Positions 11,134-21,800 of a DNA stretch of 64,000 bases are shown here, piece after piece. The translations under genes were made by a program, and so were the position numbers. The stretch is from Volutella citrinella. Its lineage: Eukaryota; Ascomycota; Sordariomycetes; Hypocreales; Nectriaceae. How positions within the stretch are numbered: position 1 is the stretch's first letter; each line of letters starts with the position of its first letter. The stretch lies in assembly GCA_034401135.1 (NCBI GenBank), contig JAWZSP010000002.1, positions 1,240,001 to 1,304,000 of the forward strand. The letters are read 5' to 3'. The notes beneath the pieces are model-generated. The model saw nothing but the letters and a program-made list of their open reading frames with translations. It was not told the origin of the DNA and did no database searches.

Positions 11134-11347
11134 GGCAGAAGCGGGCTGATCATTCCATGACAGCAAAAAGGAAACTCAGTCAGACACATGAGCAACGCAC
11201 TCATGGAAGCGGGAGATTAGTAGTGAGGCAGAGAGCTTGAGATTCGTTCCGTCAAGAGGAAGGCGCAGACGTTCATGGTGTGTGGCGACTCGAATGGGAA
11301 ATCACCGCCTTCTTGTTTAGCATTATCGCACTTTCTCGATATGAAAT
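11134..11347. other. Spacer between the unrecognised gene and tRNA-Leu
   Basis: About 210 bp that should hold the promoter of the minus-strand gene and the upstream flank of the tRNA. A further 5' exon of the minus-strand gene could lie here; an ATG at 11275 opens a frame of 19 codons before a stop. Confidence 0.35.
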
Positions 11348-11444
11348 GGTAAGGTGGCCGAGTTGGTTATGGCGTCAGGTTAAGGTTACCTTAGCAACAT
11401 TCCTGATGGAGCAATCCGCGCGAGTTCGAATCTCGTCCTTATCA
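11348..11444 (+). tRNA. tRNA-Leu (anticodon AAG), with intron
   Basis: Cloverleaf seen by eye. The acceptor stem is GGTAAGG (11348-11354) with CCTTATC (11437-11443) and discriminator A 11444. The D stem is GCC/GGC around a GTTGG loop, so the A box TGGCCGAGTTGG is intact. The anticodon stem is TCAGG/CCTGA with loop TT-AAG-G. Between position 37 and the 3' stem lies extra sequence of about 15 nt, read as the intron. A long class II variable arm (stem GGA/TCC) is followed by a T arm with GTTCGAATC, the B box. The class II arm and anticodon AAG (reads CUU) both say leucine. T5 at 11449-11453 fits Pol III termination. Confidence 0.9.
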
Positions 11445-11448
11445 TTAC

Positions 11449-11453
11449 TTTTT
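11449..11453 (+). terminator. Pol III terminator of tRNA-Leu
   Basis: A run of five T residues starts 5 nt after the tRNA discriminator base, as expected for RNA polymerase III termination. Confidence 0.75.
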
Positions 11454-12465
11454 GCCTTCCCGTCTTTTTTTGATCAACTAGGCAGTGTGATTCCTCTCTG
11501 TCAAACTGCACTGGACGTAGCCCTCCATAGCATGAGTGTGTGGTCATGTGGTGGGTGAATCTGCCTCTCTCTCTCACCAAAGCACGTCGCTTCTTCGTCA
11601 ACGAACGGCGGCACACAGCCAATTGCAATAGCTGAGATGCGTGCTTACACTTCGAACCTGCTAGCCTCGCATTGCCGTCATGCCCAACATCTGCAAATGC
11701 AGGCCAGCGCTGATCCACGGATCTTGACAGCCATCGGCAGAGACTCCCTGAGTACTTAAACCGTGTTTCTGTTAGTCTCACGGTGGCGCTGACGCTCAAC
11801 ACCCTAACTTCGGCTCCACCGGAGTAACCCAGTACCACCCAAACCTTCCCGAGCGATTTGCCGTGTCGTTGAGGTGTCCCCACAGGGTGACTCCCGAGTT
11901 CAACTCCCGGAGTCCGAAAAAGGAATCAGTTGGCAGCTTCCCCAGACGTCCCCACACGAATCAACAGCCCAAACAAGCGCCGCGTGACACTTATCTGTGC
12001 CAGGGATCTGTCTCTGCTCTAGATTCCGTCAGACTAAGGCCATCTCCGACCCGATCACCAGCGCCGTCCTCCGCGGAATGCCAATCCTCCAGTCGGCGTC
12101 TGGCTCGGCGCCCCAGTTGCTTTGTTGGACGGCGAAGCTAGCACCGGCCGCCAGGGTATCACCGTTACCTCTTTCCCATGCCCTTCAACAATATCTACCC
12201 GGGCTCAGCTTCCCGAGCCGCGAGCCGGGCATCGCGTCTACTCACCCGTGCCTCTGAGCCGTGCCATCAACCCGCAGTGGATTGCTGAACCGCCGGCTTT
12301 CGCCTAGTAGATTCGCGGCAGTGTAGATTGCCTCCTCGTACAATATAATTCCCTTCGCTGGCCCCCGACGACAATACTGGAACATCACTCTCCCATCCTC
12401 CATATCCCCTGCGCATAGATACCCTTGTTTTCTGTCCAAGCACCGCGATCACCACACCAGCAAGA
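11454..12465. other. Intergenic, tRNA-Leu to monooxygenase gene
   Basis: About 1.0 kb. The frames found here on either strand have no protein-like pattern, and the longest one on the minus strand runs through the tRNA. It should contain the promoter of the monooxygenase gene. Confidence 0.5.
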
Positions 12466-14549
12466 ATGGCATCAACTCAACTCGAGCGCGATCGCTCAAA
12501 CTACTACGACATCGGTTGGTTGCGCTACAGACGTTTTGCAGGAGCTGATGCTAATTGTTTGCAGTCATCGTGGGCGCTGGGCCTGTTGGTCTCATGCTTT
12601 CAACATGTCTCGCTCGCTGGGGCTACAAGATCAAGCACATTGACAACCGGGCTGAGCCAACCCCTACTGGACGTGCTGATGGCATCCAGCCTCGCTCTCT
12701 TGATCTTTTGCGAAATATGGGTCTCAAGTCCGCCATCATGGCCCACAAGCCGGCTCGCGTGTACGAGGTTGCTTTCTGGGATCCTCCTGCGTCCGGCCAG
12801 GGCATTGAGCGCACCGGAACCTGGGCCAGCTGTCCGACTTTCATTGATGCTCGCTACCCGTTCACCACCCTTCTCCACCAAGGTCTTATCGAACGCGTCT
12901 TCATTTCCGACATCGAAAAGAATGGGGCCAAGGTTCAGCGACCATGGACCATCAAGGGTTTCACGTCTGACGAGAAGGCCAACCCCGACTACCCCGTCGA
13001 GGTTGAACTTGAGCACGTTGATGGCACCTCCCGTGAGACAGTGCGTGCGAAGTACCTCTTTGGTGGTGAGGGAGCCCGATCTTTCATCAGGAACCAGCTC
13101 GGAATCAGTGTCAGGCACAAGGACCCCATTGCTTACGTTTGGGGTGTCATGGATGGCGTCGTGGTGACTGATTTCCCAGATATCAAGGTTTGTCAGCTTC
13201 GTGGACGATTTTGGCTTGCGTTACTGATACGGCCATTAGATGAAATGCACCATTCACAGCAAGCACGGATCTATCATGGTTATTCCACGAGAGGACAACA
13301 TGGTCCGCCTCTACATTCAGATTGCCTCATCAACGGATGCGGACTGGGATCCGAGGAAATCGGCCACTGAGGAAGAGGTGCAAGCATCCGCCAAGAGAAT
13401 TCTGGCGCCTTACTCGATTGAATGGGAGCGAGTGGAATGGTACTCTGTCTACCCCATCGGCCAGGGTATCTCGGATCGATACTCTCTGGATCAGCGAGTT
13501 TTCTTGGGCGGTGATGCCTGCCACACCCACAGCGTCAGTTCCAATCCCTTGCCTCCGCCTAGAACACCTTAGCTAACCCCCAACAGCCCAAGGCTGGTCA
13601 AGGAATGAACACGGCTTTCCTGGATGCGCAGAACCTGGCATGGAAGATTCATGCCGTGGAAGCTGGCTTTGCAAGCCGAGATATCCTGAAAACCTATGAG
13701 ACAGAGCGAAGGGATGTCGCCGAGTCATTGCTCGACTTCGACAACCGATACGCGAAATTGTTCTCCCAGCGCCCGCCTGATGCCTCCGAGGTGCAGGCTG
13801 CATCTGCTGCCCCCGCCAACGAGACAAAGGAGACCGAGAATGCCTTTGTCAAGACTTTTAAGGAGTCTTGCGCTTTCACCAGTGGATACGGAGTTTCGTA
13901 CAAGCCCAATGTTCTCAACTGGTCACCCGACCACGCAGCCCAATCGCCACTGATTCACCCCAAGGACACAAGTTTGACGCCGGGCCGTCTCTTCATCAAC
14001 TCTGATGTGACGAGAGTGGTGGATGCCAACGTCGTTCACCTGGAACAGGAGGTTCCTCTGAATGGTGCGTTCCGAATCTTCGTCTTTGCAGGTGTGCCAT
14101 CCAAGACGGCGCAGGCTCTGCGAGACTTTGAGAACAACCTCGGGGGCAAGCGTTCATTCTTCTCGGCATACCTGAGGTCGGACATCGACAAGGTATCGCA
14201 TCACGAGATGCATAGCCCCCACAGCCACTTCTTCACCATCTCCACTATTTTCGCGGCCAAGCGACCCGAGATTGAGATCTCAAGGGATGTGCCTGGTCTC
14301 CTCGGCAGGTACCGCGACCACGTGTATGCTGATGACCGAACGGACCCCCGAGTTCCCACGGCACAGACTCCGGCACACACCAAGATGGGCTTTGACGGAG
14401 AGCTAGGAGGTGTTGTCGTGGTGCGACCTGATGGGTATGTTGGAATTGTGACCAAGCTGGTCGAGGGAAGTGGAACGGTTGATGCTCTGAACGAGTATTT
14501 CTCGACCTTTTGCACAAAGAAGTTTGGAGAGGTGACTGCTCAGCTGTAG
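12466..14549 (+). CDS. FAD-dependent aromatic hydroxylase (phenol 2-monooxygenase family)
   Basis: Exons 12466-12514, 12565-13187, 13240-13533 and 13587-14549 give 642 residues. Introns are GT-AG, of 50, 52 and 53 nt, and phases agree. Motifs: the FAD dinucleotide fold [10 protein letters not shown] (about 17-26); [18 protein letters not shown] typical of the PheA/TfdB group; [14 protein letters not shown], matching the DG-type motif; and the flavin-ribose motif GGDACHTHS joined across intron 3 to [20 protein letters not shown]. The C-terminal 200 residues form the thioredoxin-like domain of phenol hydroxylases (TPGRLFIN, then [15 protein letters not shown]). The family uses NADPH and O2 to ortho-hydroxylate phenols or related aromatics in the cytosol. 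The exact substrate cannot be told. No other catabolic or secondary-metabolite gene is adjacent, so it looks like a stand-alone enzyme. Confidence 0.88.
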
Positions 14550-15622
14550 ACATTGCAAGAAGAACGAGCCTCGCTCACGACGGGATTGCCAATCTGGCGA
14601 GCTGAATGAGAACTTGGAGGAGGAACAGCAACGTACATTGACTCTTGGCGTTTTGTACATACACAAATACACAAAATAAATCAAATTACAAAGTGCGAAT
14701 CAACTCGGTGTGCTCAAAAAAACAAAGCAATTGGAACCTAACCTTTGATACCGATTGAGACGTTCGCAGATTACAGGTTGTTGGACCAGGCTGCGTATGG
14801 TCTGTGTTGGAAGGCGTCCCATTGGGAGCATGCACAAACGGGCAGGCGGCGCTCCCCCCATGTGCCTGCAGGGGTTGAGGGTTCAACGAATACTCCAACC
14901 AGCCAATAAAAAATTCCCGCCTGTTCAAGGCCCCGCCTAAGCTTTGTCCCACTGAAATCCGATCCGCTGGTCGGCACCCTGGGCTCAGGGCCCTCTGATC
15001 TTCCTTATTCAACATCACCGCCGCCGGCTTCTGTCAAGTCGACACCGCCAAGCGCCTCGACTCAACACACCGATAATTCCTGGCCTCTCCAGCTCCTATG
15101 GCGGAGACGAGGCTCTGAACCCCCGAGAGGACGATTCGACAACGAGCCAAGCGCCAGAAAGGGCCCCGCGCACTGGCGCTCGGTCCGTGGATCGCGCCCG
15201 TTTGGTTCTTGTTTGCATCCCACCCTCATTGCGCCAACAAAGCATTCACAATTTGGGAAAGGTTTCGACGTGGAATGCCCAGCCGGACCGACGCCCGCCT
15301 TCCGCCGCATTGTAGCTTCCTCCTAGCAATCGCTGATCAATCGTCACTCGTCGCGCTGGTGCCGCTTTGCGAAGTGCTACAACAACTGACAGTCGCGTCA
15401 CCGACTCGCCATCCTACGCCGCTTCCCTCGAGGATTGCCGCTACCTAAGCTTGTCTGCATCGATGGATACCAAGCTGGAAACTTGCGCAGCACGATCATC
15501 TTGAGACCCCGCCGCAAGCAACGAAGCCACTTCTGCGTCGATACGGTGCCACCAGCGCAAATCTCCATTCACGAATGCTCTCATCAACGCCCTGCTCTTA
15601 ACTCCATCAACCGATACACCGC
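14550..15622. other. Intergenic, monooxygenase to ULP1
   Basis: About 1.07 kb between two plus-strand genes. It should hold the 3' end of the monooxygenase gene and the promoter and leader of the SUMO protease gene. Nothing else is supported. Confidence 0.5.
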
Positions 15623-18052
15623 ATGCTCTGGGAACGGCTTTTCCCCAAGCTCTTCGTCAAGATGCTATCCTCCTTTTATAATGCCTATGCTGGCCTCTCG
15701 GATCGGGTTGGCCGATTCCGTGCGTGTCCTGCTTGCAAATGCATAAATGTCCACGCGCTAACCAGCCTCATAGTCCGGCCGAAATCATATGAGATTGCTG
15801 AATTCCGCTCCTTTCTCGACGACCAACAGGCTCCCATCGCAGGCGACCAGTCAGGAGCCCAAGAAACGAGCCCCATCCGTTGGGTCGACCGAACAGCCCT
15901 CGGCGATTTGATCGAAGAGTACAGCACCTTCTCGCGCGCAGTACGAACAATCGGAGAGGTTTTGACATTTCCTGCCGCTCGACAAGAAGCCAACCAGGCC
16001 TTGCGACCCCTCGTTGATATACTCACCAACAATGACAACGGCCTTGCGACCCAAGCCAACGTCCATGACCAAGACTTGAGCGGCTTGTTCACCCAGAGGC
16101 TCCGTCATGCTTTTGATACCCTGGATAGGATTTACGAGATTAGTGTCATCGTAAAAATCCGAGATACCCATGATACGGTGCCGCCGAATTTGGACTACAT
16201 GCTCCCGAGCCATGCGATCGACAACATGAACGAAATCAAGAGGCTGCTGGCAGCCCCTTCTCTGCCAGCCATATGTAATCAGATTATTCGCTTTTCCAAT
16301 CGCGATCATGCGGGCATTTCAACCGAGTTCATTGATCGAATAATTCTCGATCTGGAGGCCATCACTCGCAACATCCCCGCGCCCAGCTATGTGCTCTCGG
16401 CCGAGTTTCGACACAAGCTCCAAAAGACGTTTCCCAGCCCAAGGCGAGCGAACCTCAAGGCGCGAGACTCCCTCCCCGGGGCTTTTCCTGATATCGAGGA
16501 ACCGACAACCCTATTCTGGACTCAACAGGCTTCAGAAGGAACGAACTCGCATGTTCTGGAAGCCACTTCTCAGTCCACCGAGTACGATGGCATTATCCCT
16601 CGATCGCAGACGTTTCCAATGCGAAAGACACCGTCTCTGCCAGCACAAATTTCGCCCACCTCTCCCCAGGAAAGTGAAATCGATCGCATCCTTGGCGGGA
16701 GTTACTGTACCAGAGATGACTGGAGTCCGTCCCCAGCCGGCCTCAATGACACATTGACAATTCGATCTATTCTGAAAAACCGACGAAAACAAGCATCCAA
16801 AATGTCACCAAAGAGACCAGGAATAAGACGCGCCCCTAAGAGTGTGCGGTTTACTGAGTCTACGCGCAGTCCCAAACAACGGACTCACCATGGTGACGAG
16901 ATAACTAAGCTAAGACGCCTGGCTCAGTCAGATGAGGCCACCGAAGACGCATATCCGCAGGTATTCAGGGAGAACGGCAATCTCGGCCAAAACCCTTTCG
17001 GGGGATATCGAGACATTTACTCCTCCAGCCATCCATTTCGTCGCAGTCTTCCGAGCCTAAAGCCCATAGACAAGGAAAATGTTGACCCCGCAGCTCGCAT
17101 CGAGGAGCTCATCTCCATACCAACTCTCGAGTCCCTGGCAATCAGCGACGACACTAAAGCAGGCATTGCTTGGCGAAAGGAGCAGGCGGCCAAGAAGGCC
17201 CGCGAAGAAGCCCGGCTTGCTCAAGAAGCCGCTCGGCGTGCCGCTGAGGAGAAGGCACGAAAGGAACGCGAGGAACGGCTGGCCAAATCCGGAGGACTAC
17301 GTGTGCCCACCAAGGCACTCGTCATTCCAGTTTCCGACGAGTGGGAGAGGCGAGCGCACAACACGCTTCGGGCATCGGCCTCGGACATCCTGGCCAAGAC
17401 CGGCGAGGGTACTGACCTGCGGAGACATGACTTTGCCAAGGTGGTTCCTGCTACAGAGTGGCTGAACGACGAGATTGTGAACGGATCTCTGAACTGGCTA
17501 GACCAGGCTATCAACTCTGCAGCTGGCATTAAGGATGTGAAGAAGGCTACGCGCAAGTGCCTGTCCATGTCATCGTTCTTCTTCAAGCGCCTACAAGACT
17601 CGGGCGTTGGGAGGACGCAGCGGACATTGCGCCGGTACGGTGTGGAAAAGGGGAACATCCTCAGTGTCGATACAATTCTGCTGCCCATCTGCGAGAGCTC
17701 GCACTGGACCCTGCTCGTCATTCGCCCGCCCAAACGCACCGTTTCTCACATGGATTCACTCAATCCTCGTGGGTCGGCTGCTTTCACCAGCCTCGCACTG
17801 GCTTGGATGAAGGACGTGCTGGAGGACAAGTTCCTAGAGAGCGAGTGGAGCGTAATCCGCTACGATGCCCCTAGACAGACCAACGGCTGGGACTGTGGTG
17901 TGCATACCATCACGAACGCCATGTGCGTCGGTCTCGGCCTCAGCCCCATTGACTCGTACGTTGCAGAGGACATGCCCCAGCAGCGTATCCGCATTGCCTG
18001 CACCTTGCTGAACGGCGGGTTCAAGGACGATTTCGACCTCCGGATTTTTTGA
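15623..18052 (+). CDS. ULP1: Ulp1-type SUMO protease (peptidase C48)
   Basis: Open from ATG 15623 to TGA 18050-18052, 809 codons if unspliced. A convincing 54 bp intron at 15720-15773 (donor GTGCGT, branch GCTAAC, acceptor ATAG) is a multiple of three, so the mature protein is probably 791 residues. The first 470 residues are poorly conserved. A charged coiled-coil rich in Ala, Glu, Arg and Lys covers about 498-538. The last 220 residues are the Ulp1 cysteine-protease domain: EWLNDEIVNGSLNWL (substrate groove), SMSSFFFKRL, His in SSHWTLLVI (about 676), Asp in HMDSLNPRG (693), Gln in PRQTNGWDCG (734) and catalytic Cys in WDCGVHTI (740). The tetrad is complete, so it should be active. It would mature SUMO and deconjugate it from nuclear targets. 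Confidence 0.9.
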   Translation: MLWERLFPKLFVKMLSSFYNAYAGLSDRVGRFRACPACKCINVHALTSLIVRPKSYEIAEFRSFLDDQQAPIAGDQSGAQETSPIRWVDRTALGDLIEEYSTFSRAVRTIGEVLTFPAARQEANQALRPLVDILTNNDNGLATQANVHDQDLSGLFTQRLRHAFDTLDRIYEISVIVKIRDTHDTVPPNLDYMLPSHAIDNMNEIKRLLAAPSLPAICNQIIRFSNRDHAGISTEFIDRIILDLEAITRNIPAPSYVLSAEFRHKLQKTFPSPRRANLKARDSLPGAFPDIEEPTTLFWTQQASEGTNSHVLEATSQSTEYDGIIPRSQTFPMRKTPSLPAQISPTSPQESEIDRILGGSYCTRDDWSPSPAGLNDTLTIRSILKNRRKQASKMSPKRPGIRRAPKSVRFTESTRSPKQRTHHGDEITKLRRLAQSDEATEDAYPQVFRENGNLGQNPFGGYRDIYSSSHPFRRSLPSLKPIDKENVDPAARIEELISIPTLESLAISDDTKAGIAWRKEQAAKKAREEARLAQEAARRAAEEKARKEREERLAKSGGLRVPTKALVIPVSDEWERRAHNTLRASASDILAKTGEGTDLRRHDFAKVVPATEWLNDEIVNGSLNWLDQAINSAAGIKDVKKATRKCLSMSSFFFKRLQDSGVGRTQRTLRRYGVEKGNILSVDTILLPICESSHWTLLVIRPPKRTVSHMDSLNPRGSAAFTSLALAWMKDVLEDKFLESEWSVIRYDAPRQTNGWDCGVHTITNAMCVGLGLSPIDSYVAEDMPQQRIRIACTLLNGGFKDDFDLRIF

Positions 18053-21000
18053 TTTGTCTTGTTGCTTTGCTTCTCAATTACATGGCACTCGGCGTTCACA
18101 GGAAGAGGTTTGGCCAGGGACAGCAGCATACTCCCTATTGGATGGCACCGGCTAATACGGAAGATACCAAAAGCATGCATGAGGGCGCATGACGAAGCGT
18201 TCTTTATTTGTGTCCGAGGGTTGGAGGTGGCCAAGGAGACGGACATGATGGATAATGACACTGAAGGGACCTGAGCGGCGGGCATCTTAGACCACTGGTT
18301 GGCACGAGACATGCACATGTAGGAACTGCTCATCTGTACATAGAGGCGGCAAGCACCGTGACGATTATGTCGGCCACGGAACACAGCTCTTAGCAGTTAG
18401 GACTTGAATTCCGCGGGATGAATTGGAAGAGGATTGTACATTCAGCCCCAAATGGAAGGACTCGCAATGATACCCGGACGGCTCAGGTGGGTATGCGTTT
18501 CCAATGACTATTCTGGAATGCCAGCGTACGGCTAAGGATCAACCCACGGGCAACAGCCATGACCCATGGTTGGATGACAGGGAGTCTTGATGGACCCCAT
18601 GGCCCGCCATGCCACGATTGCGACCGCCCCCTCGCAGCAAGGACCATGGCCACCAACACGGTGATTGTCAGTAGGGTAATTCACCAGGGGCCACAGCGGC
18701 TAACACGTGGTGCCAGTAGGTGAACCGGTGGAGGAGGCGTAGCTACGAGAAGAGACAACAAGCTCGCAATCCCTTACGTTAACCTTGTCAACGGCTCCCT
18801 TGGCAAAGGGCTGGCTGAATGGATCATGTCCGGTCATCGCAGTGTACCAACAAGGAGCGCCAAGCATCTGCACGGCCATTCTCAACTTTTCCTTTTTGCC
18901 ACTTGGAAAAATGTTCTTCTGATGTTGGTTAGACGGAGATGAGAACAATTACTGCACCAAAACATGGCGGCAGGCTGTTGTGACTTGTCTTGACGCTGAT
19001 GTCTCACCGAGCCTTTCCAGAAAGTTCCGGGCGGCTTCGAAAGAGGTTCTGAATGGCCCCTGCCTGTTGTCAGCCGCAAGCGGCCCAAGTTCTCCTTATT
19101 GTCGACAGGTACAGCAATTCTATTGGCAGGCAAGGTGTGCTCGATTGAGAATATCGGTCAAGACAAATGAAAGCGGGACATGAAGTTGCTCGCAGCCCCC
19201 TGGTACTTTTGGATGCACCGAAGCGGCGAAGCCAATTCAAAGGTGCCCTCGCAGGGGGCGGCGATAGCGCTGGGATTGAGCGATCATGAGGTCGACAAGG
19301 CTCTACCCGCCCAACCACCGCTAGGATTTTTCACGATGCTGAGCCGAAAGGTGGAAACCTCCACCTGCCTTGGCAGGCCCCTCGGGGTGTCTGGGGCCTT
19401 GGTCAACCGCTGCGATCCGTCGTGAGCCGCGCCTGGTCGGCTCTCAGATGTGAATTACATTACATTACTGGCAATGGTCTGATTGATGCCGGGATAAAAT
19501 TTCTCGGCTCTGGCACGCGCATCGGAAGCTGCGAAACAGGTGCCATTAGAGTATGTGTCGCCGCTTCCACGCCCCTGCTAGTCTGGCGGCCCGTCACCAT
19601 GGTTGGCCACTGGGCGGCGAACCGGCCGGTGATGGATACTTGGAAAGCGTTGATCCGTCGGACCATCGCATCGCATACCGGATGAAAGAAACAGGGGCGC
19701 ATAGGGCGTGTACCGACCAGACCAGGGAAAAATAGGGACGTGGGTTACGCTAGAAGATGAATTGGGAAAAAAGGCGAGAAAAAATTGTTGCGCGGGAGCC
19801 GGGGCTGGAATGCAACACCAGAAAATAGAGCAGGATAATCTCGTTGACCTTGGACGATGGTGGCATTTTGGGTCACGGCGATGCCGAGTGGCAGGATCGG
19901 TCGAATTGCAGCCACACGGGGTGTGGGGGCGTGCGGGACTGACAGGCTAGGACAGGAAGGCTTCGAGAACCCAACGCCACCGGGCATACCCCGGGCTGCT
20001 TCGGCTTCCAGAACCACCCGACCCGGCGACCCTGCGCCCGACGCTATTGGCACAATAGTGGAAGCCCATCCAGCCCGCCCCCCTCTGGGGCCCATCCGGC
20101 CTCATTCCGCCGGGGCAGTCAACCAACGATACTACTGCCACCGGCCGTGCGGTACTATCAAGAGAATTTTTTCTCTCTTTTTCTTGTTTTTTTGGCCGCG
20201 AAAGGGGCAGGCTTCCCTCCTAGCTTAGGCCAGACGGGCAACTGTGCGGCCGCCGCCGATGGGGATGGGATCTGGAGTCCGTCCCCTCGTGTGCACATGG
20301 CCATGGCGACTCCGTGGCCAACTATCACTGGTGGGGAGTAGGCATCGAGATCAGTTCGGAAAGTGGAACGGGCGTTAACTTGGCCATTGGCGCTCGGATG
20401 TTGATTGCTTTGCTGCGACAGCAAGCAAGCATGCATGCAGCCAGCAAGCAACCAGGTGGTGTCGAACCGCCGGACGAGCCGCTACGAGGCGTTGCGACGC
20501 GTTGTTGCACCAAAGCAGCCGGAGTTGTGCATGTGTCCACCGCCATGGCACGGCAGTTGGCAAGATTGCGACGCTACCAAGTTGAACAGGGCCGCCGTCA
20601 CTCGATTCACTCGTCATCCGTGCACCACTGCCTTGCAGGCGGTCGAGCGAAGCAGGTCCTTTGTCGGTCAGCAATAGCGTGTGCGCGATGTCGTCCTCGT
20701 GAGACAAGCTGCGTCTCAGTGCGCATCTCGTCCCATCATGGCCCCATCGGGATGCACACCTCTGGACTGTTCATCGGATAAGATCCCAGAGCCTCTCCCT
20801 TCCACCCTGCCCCCTCGGCAAGCCACGGCGCGGGGGGGCAGTAGTGGTCATCAAACTGCCGACCCTATATACTGCAGTCTGCCGGCGGCATTGTGGAGAC
20901 GAGGAAGTCATGCCACGGGGAGAGGCCAGCTGCTCTAGGCAGTTGCAACGGTGTCGCCTCATCAAGGTTGCAGTGCAATTTGGAATGAGGAGGTGGGAGG

Positions 21001-21530
21001 GGCTGGTCAACTGTCGTCTGCCAACCATCAAGGCCCTGGCAACGACGGCGGTAAAATCGAGATCCCCAAGCCCATCAGGTTGTCTTATGCGGTATACTAT
21101 ACGCCTGGGGTATGCGCCAATGGCAGCTTTCAGGGGGCATGTACAAGCCGGCAAGGCATTGGCTGCAACACACCGGCCAACAGGACTGGTTATGCATAGG
21201 TGAGGATGAAGCCTGAAGTCGTGATATCAGATTCATCCTGTGGAGCCGCAGCGCATGCCTCGGCTCAGGTCGAGTCTGGGCGAACCAGCTTTCAGCGCGG
21301 CTCTCTTCCGGTGAGTTGAAAGGAATCGATCTAGTCATCCATTTCCTCGCCATCCTTCCAGACAGCTGGACTATTGGCACAGACCAAGGCTGAATCCATT
21401 GACGGACTGATGGGTCAAGCTATAGCTCCCTGTCCTCTGACTAAGGTATGCAATTGTGCCGCACTGAGGCTCGCCAGGCGTGTGCCTATGCACGAGATAC
21501 ATACATGGCATCCGGAGCAGGGGCACTGGA

Positions 21531-21543
21531 TTTTTTTTTTTTT
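21531..21543. repeat. T13 homopolymer
   Basis: Thirteen consecutive T residues in the gene-poor interval; likely length-variable. Confidence 0.9.
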
Positions 21544-21760
21544 CGTATCCACCGTCGTTGGATGAATGCTTGAGTCTGTTGAGCCTATTGACTCGACCGC
21601 AAACCCGATCCCGCACCAACGGGCGCCTGGTTAAACGTTGCTGTGGGGCAGTGGCAAAAGAATGGAAGGCCTTTATGGGCGGCGGCCTGTGCGGAACTGA
21701 TGCCGAGGGAACCAGGCGATGGAACTCGGTTGAGTTCCCGGACCCGGCGACAACAAACGT

Positions 21761-21800
21761 TCTTCTCTCTCTCTTTCTCTTTCTCTTTCTCTTTCTCTCT
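21761..21800. repeat. CT-rich microsatellite (CTCTTT units)
   Basis: Forty bases of pure C/T on the plus strand built from TCTCT and about four CTTTCT units. A simple repeat in the gene-poor interval. Confidence 0.9.

Noticed and set aside
11386..11883. 165-codon minus-strand frame
   Set aside because: It runs through the tRNA-Leu gene on the other strand and has no protein-like pattern.
11890..11920. tRNA T-arm-like words (GAGTTCAACTCCC)
   Set aside because: No acceptor, D or anticodon stems can be drawn around it.
12466..18052. Possible aromatic catabolic or secondary-metabolite cluster around the monooxygenase
   Set aside because: Its neighbours are a tRNA and a SUMO protease; no transporter, regulator, synthase or second tailoring enzyme is nearby.
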